This document shows, one piece after another, positions 1 through 7,853 of a stretch of 64,000 nucleotides of DNA. The notes below the pieces were generated by a model. That model did no database searches, was not told where the DNA came from, and saw nothing but the letters and a program-made list of their open reading frames with translations. The stretch lies in NCBI RefSeq assembly GCF_035621475.1, contig NZ_CP141799.1, positions 4,514,501 to 4,578,500 on the forward strand. The letters are read 5' to 3'. The position numbers and the translations under genes are program-made. Within the stretch, counting starts at the first letter, position 1. Every line of letters begins with the position of its first letter. The stretch is from Pseudomonas paeninsulae. GTDB taxonomy: Bacteria > Pseudomonadota > Gammaproteobacteria > Pseudomonadales > Pseudomonadaceae.

Positions 1-693
1 GCTGTTCCACTTGTCCCAGCGCGACGGCACGGTATCGCCGTTGCCATCCTGGTAGTCGTCGGCCTGGGCCTTGTTCGCCAGTACCCGCAGATAACCCTGG
101 CGGCCACCGGCAGTGGCATCGATGCGGCGGTCGAAACGGCCGTTGGAGCCGGCCAAGATGCTGCCATCGACACGCCCGCCCAGTTCGTTGAAGGGCTCGG
201 TGTCGCGCTCGAAGAGAATGGTCGCGGCCGAACCACCCGGCCCCCAGAGGACACTTTGCGGCCCCTTGATCACGGTCAGCTGGTCGAAATTCTCCGGCGA
301 CAGGTAGGAGGTCGGTGCATCCATGCGATTGGGGCAGGCGCCGAGCATCTGGCCGCCGTCCATGAGGATGTTCAGACGCGAGCCGAACATGCCGCGAAAC
401 AGTGGATCGCCATTGGCGCCACCGTTGCGAATGGCATTGAAGCCCGGAATGGTCTTCAGGTAGTCGGCGCCATCGCTGGCCGGCATCGGCTGGCGCGGTT
501 GTTTGGGGTCGGTCACCACGGTCAGCGGTGAGTGATGGCTGGCGCCGGTGATGACCAGCGGGGGCAATGCGATGGCCGCGTCATCGGCCAGCGCCAGAGA
601 ACTACAGAACACGGCAGCGCACAGCGGCGCCAGGCGAAAAGGGGCAGGCAGACGCAAGGCGCCTGGAATACGAGCACAGGTAAGGGCAGACAT
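1..693 (-). CDS. oprC: TonB-dependent copper receptor OprC (5' part, cut by window edge)
   Basis: The first 231 residues of an outer-membrane TonB-dependent receptor of the OprC/PcoB copper family, which takes up copper across the outer membrane; the reading frame stays open to base 1. A signal-peptide-like N-terminus ends near residue 36 (SSLALA), followed by a TonB-box-like stretch (PPLVITG, 44-50) and the plug domain. The plug has the segment VIKGPQSVLWGPGG (141-154) and a CxxxM element, C120-P-N-R-M124, in the position of the copper-binding CxxxM motif of P. aeruginosa OprC. It is the last gene of a minus-strand run with two DUF2946 proteins and a PCu(A)C chaperone. The family call is firm. 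Most of the barrel is outside the window. Confidence 0.93.
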   Translation of the reverse strand, partial: MSALTCARIPGALRLPAPFRLAPLCAAVFCSSLALADDAAIALPPLVITGASHHSPLTVVTDPKQPRQPMPASDGADYLKTIPGFNAIRNGGANGDPLFRGMFGSRLNILMDGGQMLGACPNRMDAPTSYLSPENFDQLTVIKGPQSVLWGPGGSAATILFERDTEPFNELGGRVDGSILAGSNGRFDRRIDATAGGRQGYLRVLANKAQADDYQDGNGDTVPSRWDKWNS

Positions 694-777
694 GATTTTT
701 CCAAGATCGAGACAATCCAGCGCGCCGGCAACAGCCGTCCTACAGAGGGTGCTGGCGCGTGTTAGCAACAAAACCGA

Positions 778-1161
778 TCAGGAAAGCAACGGCGGCGCGC
801 GACTGCGCGAACCGGGGAATACCGGCGAAGCGGGAACATGCTGGGAGCCGCCGGCAGGGATAGAGGCCGTAGCGAAGAGCGCCGACCCGAGCAGCACCAG
901 TGCCGGACTGGCCAGCGCCGGGCTGCTGAACAACAGGGTGCAATAGCCGCATTTGGCCCACAGCGGATCATGCGCATGGCTGTCGCGGGCACCCGCAGAG
1001 TGGCTGGCCGGGTGTTCGCTGCAACCCAGCTCGGCGCGCCCGGCCGGTTGCGCGGGCACCAGCCACTGCGACAGCAGCGGGCCGATACAGAGCAACAGCA
1101 TGGCCAGCAATGCTGGCTTCAGCCCCCTGCGACGGTTAACTAGCTGTGCTGGTGCCTGCAT
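778..1161 (-). CDS. DUF2946 family protein (copper-operon associated)
   Basis: A 127-residue small protein with a hydrophobic N-terminal segment (ALLAMLLLCIGPLLSQWLV, about residues 17-35), a His/Cys-containing middle (SEHPASH, HAHD, CGYC) and a second hydrophobic segment near 80-105. This is the layout of DUF2946 proteins, small membrane or periplasmic proteins found beside copper genes in Pseudomonas. It lies between the PCu(A)C chaperone and oprC on the same strand, 84 bases upstream of oprC, so co-transcription is likely. Its biochemical role is not established; a copper-related role is inferred from the neighbours and the His/Cys-rich segment. Confidence 0.8.
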   Translation of the reverse strand: MQAPAQLVNRRRGLKPALLAMLLLCIGPLLSQWLVPAQPAGRAELGCSEHPASHSAGARDSHAHDPLWAKCGYCTLLFSSPALASPALVLLGSALFATASIPAGGSQHVPASPVFPGSRSRAPPLLS

Positions 1162-1241
1162 CGATCAGTGCCCGTGAGTCCTGCCGCGATTATTGTCCAG
1201 TGCGGCAGGACGCTCATTGTCCCCGGTCAAGACAGCCATCA

Positions 1242-1730
1242 TCAGTGCTGATGGGCGGCGTCCTGGGTCGCGGGCTCAGTCGTGGCTGCGGGCGCTTCCG
1301 TGAGCACGACAACCTGGACCTCAACCTTGCCGGCCTTTTCGAAGGTCAGCGTCAGCGGGAAACGCTCACCCTCCTTGGCCTGCTGTTGCAGGCCGAACAG
1401 CATCACGTGGTAACCCATGGGCTCGAACTTCACTGCACCACCGGCCGGAATCGCCACGTTCTGCACCTGCTGCATCTTCATCAGGCCATCGGCATGCATG
1501 TGCTCATGCATCTCGGCCTTGGCGGCCACCGGGGTCTGTACGCTGAGCAGGCGGTCGGCCTCCAGGCCCTGGTTGTGCACCACGAAATAGGCCGCGGCGG
1601 TCGGCGCCACCGGCGGCATCGCGCGCGACCAGGGGTGTTCGATCTGCAGCTCGCCAACCCGGTAGTCGTGGGCGTTGGCCAGCAGACTGGTGCCGAGCAG
1701 TGCAGCCAGGAGCAGGGTTTTCTTCAACAT
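1242..1730 (-). CDS. Periplasmic copper chaperone PCu(A)C
   Basis: A 162-residue secreted protein with a signal peptide (MLKKTLLLAALLGTSLLANA). The PCu(A)C copper-binding region is visible: His/Met residues in MHEHMHADGLMKM (around 74-86) and, about 20 residues later, MGYHVM. The family carries Cu(I) in the periplasm, for example to cytochrome oxidase. The start at 1730 is preferred over a longer frame to 1856 because it has a GGAGAG ribosome site 5-10 bases upstream and gives a clean signal peptide. The C-terminus is His-rich (DAAHQH), which may add metal affinity. It is flanked by two DUF2946 genes in the putative copper-uptake operon. Confidence 0.92.
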   Translation of the reverse strand: MLKKTLLLAALLGTSLLANAHDYRVGELQIEHPWSRAMPPVAPTAAAYFVVHNQGLEADRLLSVQTPVAAKAEMHEHMHADGLMKMQQVQNVAIPAGGAVKFEPMGYHVMLFGLQQQAKEGERFPLTLTFEKAGKVEVQVVVLTEAPAATTEPATQDAAHQH

Positions 1731-1875
1731 GCGGACTCTCCAAATCATCGGGGTGGCGGCGCCGAGCCATCTGCTGCGGCGCGCGGTAACGCATTCGTCG
1801 GTTGGCCGTCGGCGCGGCGCCAACAGACTCAACCGGCTGCTCTGGGCAGCATTCAACCTTGAAGGTTTGCCAAAA

Positions 1876-2262
1876 TCAGGCGAGCAGCGGGGAGGCGCGG
1901 GGGTTGGCCGAGGGCCAGAGATAGCGGACGGGACGCGGGATCAAGGCTGGCGCAGCCAGCGGCGGGCGACTGGCCGCGAGCAGCCCGAGCAGGCCGAAAA
2001 AGGCGGCGAGGATGATGGCGCTGAAGGTCGAACTGAGCGAGCAACCGGAACCCGTGGCCGGGTTCAGCGGCAAGATGCCGGAGCCGGTCAAGTCCACCCC
2101 GGCGGCAAAATTGCCCTCGAAGGAGCAGTACTGGCCATCCAGGCCGCTGAGCTGCAAACCGGCCATCTGGCCATGGCCGATGCTGCAGGCGAACGCACTG
2201 AACAGGACGCTGAAATACAGCATCCAGGCGATCAGCGAGCGGTCGTTACGGGGCAGGTTCAT
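1876..2262 (-). CDS. DUF2946 family protein, first gene of copper-uptake operon
   Basis: A 128-residue protein of the DUF2946 family. It has a hydrophobic N-terminal segment (IAWMLYFSVLFSAFACSIGHG), a central polar loop with Cys residues (YCSFEG, SGCSLS), and a second hydrophobic segment (FSAIILAAFFGLLGLLAA). An upstream ATG at 2280 adds six residues; neither start has a strong ribosome site, and 2262 was chosen because MNLPRNDRS resembles the usual beginning of the family. Transcription would run into the PCu(A)C gene 145 bases downstream. It is the second DUF2946 gene in the cluster and differs in sequence from the one at 778-1161, so it is a paralogue, not a recent duplicate. Confidence 0.78.
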   Translation of the reverse strand: MNLPRNDRSLIAWMLYFSVLFSAFACSIGHGQMAGLQLSGLDGQYCSFEGNFAAGVDLTGSGILPLNPATGSGCSLSSTFSAIILAAFFGLLGLLAASRPPLAAPALIPRPVRYLWPSANPRASPLLA

Positions 2263-2320
2263 GGGGCGCGACTCTAGCATTGGATTCGGGCGCGATTCGC
2301 ACCGCCAGGCTGTGGTCGAT

Positions 2321-2341
2321 TGCCGCAGCCCAATTGCGGCA
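2321..2341 (-). terminator. Hairpin downstream of LysR gene, possible terminator
   Basis: A perfect 7-bp inverted repeat (TGCCGCA / TGCGGCA) with a 7-base loop lies 6 bases after the stop codon of the LysR gene and 59 bases upstream of the copper operon. It has no T-run on either side, so intrinsic termination is only possible, not shown. Confidence 0.35.
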
Positions 2342-2346
2342 CAAGC

Positions 2347-3264
2347 TTAGTCATGCCAAGGGCCGTGCGCCAACAGTTCGGCGCAACGGGTCTGGACGAA
2401 CTCGCGCAGCAGGTTCACCGGCGTGCTCAACTGCGCGCGGTGGGCACAGATCAGGTTGAGTGGCGTCGGCTCGCCCTGCCACTCTGGCAGCAACACCTTG
2501 AGCCGCCCCGCCCGCACGTCACCGGCTACATCCAGCCAGGATTTATACACCAGCCCGACTCCGGCCACGGCCCAACGGCGCACCACATCGGCGTCGTCGC
2601 TGAGGCGGTCACCGCTGACGCTCTGGCTGTGCTCGCGCTTGCCGTCGAAAAACCTCCAGCGCTCATACACCCGGCCGCCGAGCATGTAGAGCAGGCAGTT
2701 GTGTCGCGCCAGATCGCTCAGCGCTTGCGGCTGCCCATGTCGCGCCAGATACTCGGGCGCCGCACAGAGCACCCGTCTGTTACTGGCGGCGACCGGCAGC
2801 GCGACCAAGCTGGAGTCCTCGGGCGCGCCGTAACGCAGGGCGATATCCACCGGTTCACGAAACAGGTCACTGACCCGGTCACCCAGCAGCAGGCGCAAGT
2901 GCAACTGCGGATGCGTCTGCTGGAACTCATCGAGCCAGGGCAACAGGGTATTGCGGCCGAAGTCCGAGGGAGCCGACAACTGCAGCAGGCCGCTGATTCC
3001 CACCTTGCTGCCCGCCAACAGCTGGCGCCCATCCTCCAGGCTCTGCAAGGCCAGCCGGGCGTGCTCGAGAAACAGCTCGCCCTGCGAGGTCAGGCGCAGG
3101 CTGCGGGTCGAGCGGACGAACAGCCGCGCATCCAGCTGCGCCTCCAGTCGCTTCAGCGCGGCGCTGGCCACCGCCGGCGATATATCCAGGAGCCGGGCAG
3201 CGGCCGACAGGCTGCCGGCCTCCGCAGTGCGCACGAACAGCTGCAAGTCATCGAAACGCAACAT
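2347..3264 (-). CDS. LysR-family transcriptional regulator
   Basis: A 305-residue LysR regulator. The N-terminal winged helix-turn-helix is clear (LQLFVRTAEAGSLSAAARLL, then SPAVASAALKRLEAQL), followed by the substrate-binding domain from about residue 90. It belongs to the CrgA/DmlR-like group that often controls a divergent oxidoreductase. It is transcribed away from the monooxygenase/quinone-oxidoreductase pair, with a 103-base intergenic region that contains a LysR-like palindrome (3276-3292). The likely role is sensing an electrophile or quinone and controlling that pair; the ligand cannot be told from sequence. Confidence 0.9.
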   Translation of the reverse strand: MLRFDDLQLFVRTAEAGSLSAAARLLDISPAVASAALKRLEAQLDARLFVRSTRSLRLTSQGELFLEHARLALQSLEDGRQLLAGSKVGISGLLQLSAPSDFGRNTLLPWLDEFQQTHPQLHLRLLLGDRVSDLFREPVDIALRYGAPEDSSLVALPVAASNRRVLCAAPEYLARHGQPQALSDLARHNCLLYMLGGRVYERWRFFDGKREHSQSVSGDRLSDDADVVRRWAVAGVGLVYKSWLDVAGDVRAGRLKVLLPEWQGEPTPLNLICAHRAQLSTPVNLLREFVQTRCAELLAHGPWHD

Positions 3265-3275
3265 GGCGAGCCATT

Positions 3276-3292
3276 TTCAAAAAAATATTGAA
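3276..3292. promoter_or_regulatory. Candidate LysR operator
   Basis: An inverted repeat TTCAA-N7-TTGAA, which contains the T-N11-A core typical of LysR sites, lies in the AT-rich gap between the LysR gene and the divergent monooxygenase gene, 11 bases upstream of the LysR start codon. Binding is inferred from position and symmetry only. Confidence 0.45.
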
Positions 3293-3367
3293 AGAGACTC
3301 TACTCCCATACGCTTTTTTCGGGTTAATAAATAGACGAGCATGGCTCTCTAACCTGGAGTGCCACCC

Positions 3368-3661
3368 ATGCCCACACCCATTACCCTGATCGCCACCCTG
3401 ACCCTGCACCAGGCTCCCGATGCCCTGCAGCTCGAAGGCCTGGAAAAACTGGTCAACGCCAGCCGCGCCGAGGCGGGTTGCCTGCAGTACGACCTGCACC
3501 AACAGCACAGCGCTGACAATGTCCTGGTGATGATCGAGCAATGGCTCGACGCCGAGGCCCTCGCCGCACATCAGGCTACTGCGCACTACCGAGCATTCGG
3601 CGCGGCCTTCAACGCGCAACTCGTCAGTGTCGAACTCAACCACCTGCGACGCATCATCTGA
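3368..3661 (+). CDS. Putative quinol monooxygenase (ABM domain)
   Basis: A 97-residue protein of the antibiotic-biosynthesis-monooxygenase fold (YgiN-like), a cofactor-free ferredoxin-like dimer. Typical features are an early strand (ITLIATLTL), EAGCLQYDLHQ, VLVMIEQWLDAEALAAHQ and HYRAF. The ATG at 3368 is chosen over a GTG at 3359 because a GGAG ribosome site ends 8 bases before it. It is followed after 27 bases by a quinone-oxidoreductase-like gene on the same strand and is divergent from a LysR gene. This trio is common in Pseudomonas and points to quinone or electrophile turnover, but the substrate is unknown. Confidence 0.85.
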   Translation: MPTPITLIATLTLHQAPDALQLEGLEKLVNASRAEAGCLQYDLHQQHSADNVLVMIEQWLDAEALAAHQATAHYRAFGAAFNAQLVSVELNHLRRII

Positions 3662-3688
3662 CTGCGCCCCCCAGATCGAGGAACCCTT

Positions 3689-4705
3689 ATGAAAGCCATC
3701 GCCTACCTGCAATCGCTACCCGCCGAACACCCCGAGTCGCTGCAGGACCTGCAACTGCCAGCGCCCAGCCCTGGCCCGCGCGACCTGTTGGTCGAAGTCA
3801 AAGCCATCTCGGTGAATCCGGTGGACACTAAAATCCGCAGCAACGTGGCGCCAGAGGATCGGCAACCCAAGGTGCTCGGCTGGGACGCCGCCGGGGTGGT
3901 CAAAGCCGTAGGTAGCGAGGTCAGCCTGTTTCAACCGGGTGATCAGGTGTTCTATGCCGGCGCGATCAACCGCGCCGGCGCCAACAGCGAGCTGCATGTG
4001 GTGGACGAACGCATCGTCGGCCACATGCCGGGCAGTTTGTCGTTCGCCCAGGCCGCGGCGCTGCCGTTGACCGCAATCACCGCCTGGGAATTGCTGTTCG
4101 AGCGCTTGCAGATTGCCGAAGGCAACACCGATCAGGGCCAGAGCCTGCTGATCGTCGGCGCCGCTGGCGGGGTCGGTTCGATGCTCACCCAACTGGCCCG
4201 TCAACTCACCGGGCTGACCGTGATTGGCACCGCCTCACGACCGGAGACGCAGGCCTGGGTGCGCGAACTGGGTGCGCACCACGTGATCGACCACAGCAAA
4301 CCCCTGAGCGAAGAACTCAAGCGCATCGGCATCGTTCAGGTGACCCACGTCGCCAGCCTGACTCAGACCGATCAGCACTTCGCTCAACTGGTCGAAGCCT
4401 TGGCACCGCAAGGGCGCCTGGCGCTGATCGACGACCCCGCGCAGCCGCTGGACGTGATGAAGCTCAAGGGCAAGAGTCTGTCGCTGCATTGGGAGCTGAT
4501 GTTCACCCGCTCGCTGTTCGAAACCGCCGACATGATCGAGCAGCATCGCCTGCTCGAGCGGGTCGCCGAACTGATTGATGCCGGCGTACTGAAAACCACC
4601 CTCGGCGAACACTTCGGCACCATCAATGCGACCAATCTGCGCCGCGCCCATGCCTTGCTGGAAAGCGGCCAAGCCCGCGGCAAGGTGGTGCTCGAGGGGT
4701 TCTGA
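3689..4705 (+). CDS. Zinc-type alcohol dehydrogenase-like / quinone oxidoreductase
   Basis: A 338-residue medium-chain dehydrogenase/reductase, NADPH-dependent. The N-terminal GroES-like domain has SVNPVDTKIR (about 47-56) and GWDAAGVV. The nucleotide-binding motif is LLIVGAAGGVGSMLTQLA (about 153-170). The zinc-ligand cysteines of true alcohol dehydrogenases are not apparent, so it fits the zinc-independent quinone-oxidoreductase-like branch. A GAGGAA ribosome site precedes the ATG. It is probably co-transcribed with the monooxygenase upstream and ends before a strong hairpin (4712-4736). The true substrate is not known. Confidence 0.88.
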   Translation: MKAIAYLQSLPAEHPESLQDLQLPAPSPGPRDLLVEVKAISVNPVDTKIRSNVAPEDRQPKVLGWDAAGVVKAVGSEVSLFQPGDQVFYAGAINRAGANSELHVVDERIVGHMPGSLSFAQAAALPLTAITAWELLFERLQIAEGNTDQGQSLLIVGAAGGVGSMLTQLARQLTGLTVIGTASRPETQAWVRELGAHHVIDHSKPLSEELKRIGIVQVTHVASLTQTDQHFAQLVEALAPQGRLALIDDPAQPLDVMKLKGKSLSLHWELMFTRSLFETADMIEQHRLLERVAELIDAGVLKTTLGEHFGTINATNLRRAHALLESGQARGKVVLEGF

Positions 4706-4711
4706 AGCCTT

Positions 4712-4736
4712 GGCGTTGCTGGCCCCCGGCAACGCC
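4712..4736 (+). terminator. Hairpin after quinone oxidoreductase gene
   Basis: A perfect 8-bp stem (GGCGTTGC / GCAACGCC) with a 9-base loop begins 7 bases after the stop codon. There is no T-run, so it may act as a transcript 3' end or a stabilising structure. Confidence 0.4.
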
Positions 4737-4817
4737 GATCAGCGGCATGTCGAGCCTGTAACGGCATGCCGGTTGATCGATCTATTGAGACGTGAGCATC
4801 CTTACGAGGTCAGCATC

Positions 4818-5087
4818 ATGCAACGTCTCACCCCCCTCACCCTCGCCGCGACCGTCGCCATCGTTGGCGCAACGTGGGCACAAACCCCTCTCAGCCAAAA
4901 CCCTGAAGACGTGCAAGCGGTGGACTATCACTACGGCATGTCCCTGGACATCCAGAAAGTCATCCATATCAGCGACAACTCGGACAAGGTCGGCGTGGTG
5001 CCCGCGACCATCACCTTCCTCGATAGCAACGGCAAGCTGCACAAGGTCAACTACCTGGAGCTGGGTCGCTACGACGGCAGCGACTGA
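4818..5087 (+). CDS. DUF2790 family small secreted protein
   Basis: An 89-residue protein with a signal peptide (MQRLTPLTLAATVAIVGATWA) and a compact mature domain with YHYGMSLDIQKVIHIS, VVPATITFLDSNGKLH and NYLELGRYDGSD. These are the hallmarks of DUF2790 proteins, small periplasmic proteins present in several copies in Pseudomonas genomes and of unknown function. A GAGG sequence lies 9 bases before the ATG. It stands alone between the oxidoreductase gene and the PAS sensor gene. Some family members are reported as copper-responsive, which would suit the neighbourhood, but no copper box was identified here. Confidence 0.85.
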   Translation: MQRLTPLTLAATVAIVGATWAQTPLSQNPEDVQAVDYHYGMSLDIQKVIHISDNSDKVGVVPATITFLDSNGKLHKVNYLELGRYDGSD

Positions 5088-5282
5088 CCCCCGCCACTCA
5101 CCCCGCTGGCGCCTGCTATCTGGCTATTCGCCGGCATGCGGGTTGCCAGCGCGGCGCAGGCAGCCCTTTCCCCCAACAAGCGGCCAACAGCCGACTAGAC
5201 TGCAAGTACGCTCAAGGCATGCCAGGCAGATTACGGCATGCCCAGCGGCCTCTCGCGAACCCGCGACTCATCGGAGGTAAGG

Positions 5283-7121
5283 ATGCGTTCCGAGCTAACA
5301 GCCCCAGTGCGCCTGGCCGGCGCCTACATCCTGTTCAGCAGCGTCTGGATTTTCGCCAGCGACTCCCTACTGATGGCCATGGTCAACGACAGAGCCTTGA
5401 ACAGCCAGCTGCAAACCGCCAAGGGCGTGTTCTTCGTACTGCTCAGCAGCCTGCTGATCTTCTACCTCAGCTACCGGAACCGCCGCGCCCAGCATGAGTT
5501 GCTCAACGCCCTGGCGCACAACAGCCGACTGCTGCAGCACACCCAGCGCAACGCCGCCCTCGGCAGCTGGGAATATGATGGGCACATGCACTGGAGCCCT
5601 GAGGCCCTGCAACTGCTAGGCCGCGACCCGGGCTGTGAATACAGCAGCACCGAGCAATTGCTCAGCTGGCTCTACCCGGCCGAGCGCCCGACCCTGCAGC
5701 GCGCCTTGCAGGGTCTGCGCGAACAGCACACGCCGATGGCAACCAGTGTGCGTCTGCATCAACCGCCGCAACAACAGGTCACCTGGCTGATGTTGCGGGG
5801 CGAGGCGGACGCCAATGGGCAGATCCTCGGCACCGTTCAGGACATCAGCACCCAGAAGCGCGACGAAACCGCCCTGCGCGAAAGCGAGCAGCGTTTCCGC
5901 CAACTGTTCGAGCAAACCCCGCGAATTGCCGTGCAGGGTTACGACCGCGAGCGCCGGGTGATCTATTGGAACCAGGCCAGCACCCAGCTCTATGGCTATA
6001 GCCTGCAGGAAGCCATGGGCCGGCGCCTGGAAGAGCTGATCATCCCGCCCGCCGCGCGCAGCAAGGCCATCAGCGCAATCAACCGCTGGCTGCTCGGTGG
6101 CCCGCCGATTGCCGCAGCGGAGTTGCAATTGCAGCGCAAGGACGGCAGCAAGGTGTGGGTGTACTCCACCCATTCGATGCTGCCCAACAGCCGCGACCAA
6201 CTGGAGTTGTACTGCATCGACATCGATCTCAGCGAACAGAAACAGATCAATCTCGAACTGCAAGCCAGCGAGGGGCGTTACCGCGAACTGGTCGAACAGC
6301 TGAACGAAGTGATAGTGCTGACGGACGCCAGCGGCCACCTGAATTTTCTCAACCCGGCCTGGGAAAAGCTTAGCGGCTATGCCGGCTACGAATGCCTCGG
6401 TCGACCGTTGACCCAGTTTCTCGACGGCGCAGACGCGGCGCGCTTCAACCAGCAGCTCAGTGCCATCGACAACGGCCAGCAGAGCGGCCTGCGTGGCGAA
6501 TTCCGCCTGCTCACCCGCCAGGGCCAACTGCGCTGGATAGACATTCAGTTAAGCCACAGCCCATCGAACAGCATGCTCAACGGCAGCCTGCATGACATTC
6601 ATGACCGCCATCAACTGCAGCAACTGCAGCACGCGCGCAACGCGGTACTCGATGAACTGCTCGCCCGCCGCCCCCTGGCGCACATCCTCGACGGCATCAG
6701 CCAGCGTTTACAGGATCTCAACCCGCACATGCGGGTGTCGATCATGCTGCTGGACGAGCAGCAGCGCCTGCGTCTGGTCGCCGCGCCCAGCCTGCCCGAG
6801 CTGTATCGGCAGGCCATCGACGGCCTGCCGGCGCAGCTCGAACTCGGCTCATGTGGCCACGCCGCGTGCAGCGGCGAACTGGTGATCGCGGAAAACCTCG
6901 ATACTCATCCCTACTGGCAGGCGTTTCGCACCCAGGCCCTGGCCGCCGGTTTACATGCCTGCTGGTCGCTGCCGTTCAAGGACGACAACGCGCGGGTACT
7001 CGGCACCTTCGGCATCTACTACGACCACCCCAAACGGCCGAGCCAGAGCGATATCGCCCTGGTCACCGAGTTCACCCGCCTGGCCAGCCTGGCCGTGCAA
7101 CAGTTGCAGCGGCAGCGATGA
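5283..7121 (+). CDS. Membrane-anchored multi-PAS/GAF sensor lacking an output domain
   Basis: A 612-residue signalling protein. Two membrane segments (about residues 10-32 and 45-63) are followed by three PAS modules: about 85-190; 200-330, with LFEQTPRIAVQGYD and a PAC-like VWVYSTHSML; and 335-450, with ELVEQLNEVIVLTDASG. A C-terminal GAF domain (about 465-610) contains GSCGHAACSGELVIAENL and ACWSLPFKD. The protein stops directly after the GAF helix. No histidine kinase, GGDEF, EAL or HD-GYP motif is present, and none was seen in the downstream DNA. The start at 5283 follows a near-perfect GGAGGTAAGG ribosome site. It may be a truncated diguanylate cyclase/phosphodiesterase or a regulator acting through partner proteins. 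Confidence 0.85.
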   Translation: MRSELTAPVRLAGAYILFSSVWIFASDSLLMAMVNDRALNSQLQTAKGVFFVLLSSLLIFYLSYRNRRAQHELLNALAHNSRLLQHTQRNAALGSWEYDGHMHWSPEALQLLGRDPGCEYSSTEQLLSWLYPAERPTLQRALQGLREQHTPMATSVRLHQPPQQQVTWLMLRGEADANGQILGTVQDISTQKRDETALRESEQRFRQLFEQTPRIAVQGYDRERRVIYWNQASTQLYGYSLQEAMGRRLEELIIPPAARSKAISAINRWLLGGPPIAAAELQLQRKDGSKVWVYSTHSMLPNSRDQLELYCIDIDLSEQKQINLELQASEGRYRELVEQLNEVIVLTDASGHLNFLNPAWEKLSGYAGYECLGRPLTQFLDGADAARFNQQLSAIDNGQQSGLRGEFRLLTRQGQLRWIDIQLSHSPSNSMLNGSLHDIHDRHQLQQLQHARNAVLDELLARRPLAHILDGISQRLQDLNPHMRVSIMLLDEQQRLRLVAAPSLPELYRQAIDGLPAQLELGSCGHAACSGELVIAENLDTHPYWQAFRTQALAAGLHACWSLPFKDDNARVLGTFGIYYDHPKRPSQSDIALVTEFTRLASLAVQQLQRQR

Positions 7122-7223
7122 ACAGCGCAGGCCGACCACCACCAGTCGGCTACTTGATCCATGTCAGGAAACGTACATTTGCCAGGGCTAGACTGATCCG
7201 CCTAACTCGCGGAGGTGTCGTTC

Positions 7224-7403
7224 ATGAACATCAGCATTCAACCACTGCAGCAAGCCGAAGGTGCCTGCTGGCAAGTACGTTTCGCCCGCCAAAGTGTGAC
7301 CTTCCGCAGCGAAGCCGAAGCCCGCCAGTTCGTCGCCACCCTTGAAACGCGCCTGCAAGCCCCGCATCAATGGCCGAGTCAGATGCAACGCGCTGCCCGC
7401 TGA
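7224..7403 (+). CDS. Small conserved hypothetical protein
   Basis: A 59-residue protein preceded by an ideal GGAGG ribosome site 8 bases before the ATG, which supports expression. The sequence (QVRFARQSVTFRSEAEARQF, then VATLETRLQAPH) looks like one short beta-alpha unit with no signal peptide or membrane segment. It is not assigned to a named family. It is separated by 102 bases from the PAS/GAF gene and may be transcribed with it. Confidence 0.6.
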   Translation: MNISIQPLQQAEGACWQVRFARQSVTFRSEAEARQFVATLETRLQAPHQWPSQMQRAAR

Positions 7404-7853
7404 GCAGCAAAACGCAGGCAGATCCGGGCGGCGATCGGTTCGGCGGTAGGGCGGTCCGGGCGGCGTTCCGATCGGAGCGCAGCGACAAACCGCCAGCCTT
7501 TGTGGCGCGCCAAGCGCGCCAGTGGTGCACTGCCTTCGGCGAGTGACACCCTGATCGTGGACTGCCCCAGATCGGGCGGATTGCTCGAGATCGCTTGATC
7601 GTCCCCACGTCGAGGCGTCGAACCGTCCGCGTGGGCATGCAGCCCGAGACCGTAGAATGGCATTGAGCGCAGCGATACCCATCGGGCGGTTTATGCCTGT
7701 AGCCGCTGGCCGGGCGAATATCGATGATGGGTAACGGCGCGTTTGTTCTGCTGGCAGCAGGTCAGTTTGCGGGCGCCTAACCCATCCGGTCTTGATCCTG
7801 AGTGCCCAAGTTTGCTGCGCGACAGCGCGGCGTCGAAGACGCGACGACCCCGC
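7404..7853. other. Intergenic stretch without a convincing gene
   Basis: About 450 bases between the small protein gene and the bcr exporter gene. Open frames here lack ribosome sites and recognisable protein features, and the longest overlaps the preceding gene in antisense. The right end holds a palindromic repeat (7726-7787). Confidence 0.6.
7726..7787. repeat. Palindromic GGGTTA-type repeat, copy 1
   Basis: Arms GATGGGTAACGGCGC (7726-7740) and GGCGCCTAACCCATCC (7772-7787) are imperfect reverse complements around a 31-base loop. The same arm type recurs twice at 9072-9218, on the other side of the bcr gene. Confidence 0.6.

Noticed and set aside
7188..7682. Minus-strand 164-codon frame in the gap before bcr
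   Set aside because: It overlaps the small gene at 7224-7403, which has an ideal ribosome site, and itself has none; the translation looks like noise.
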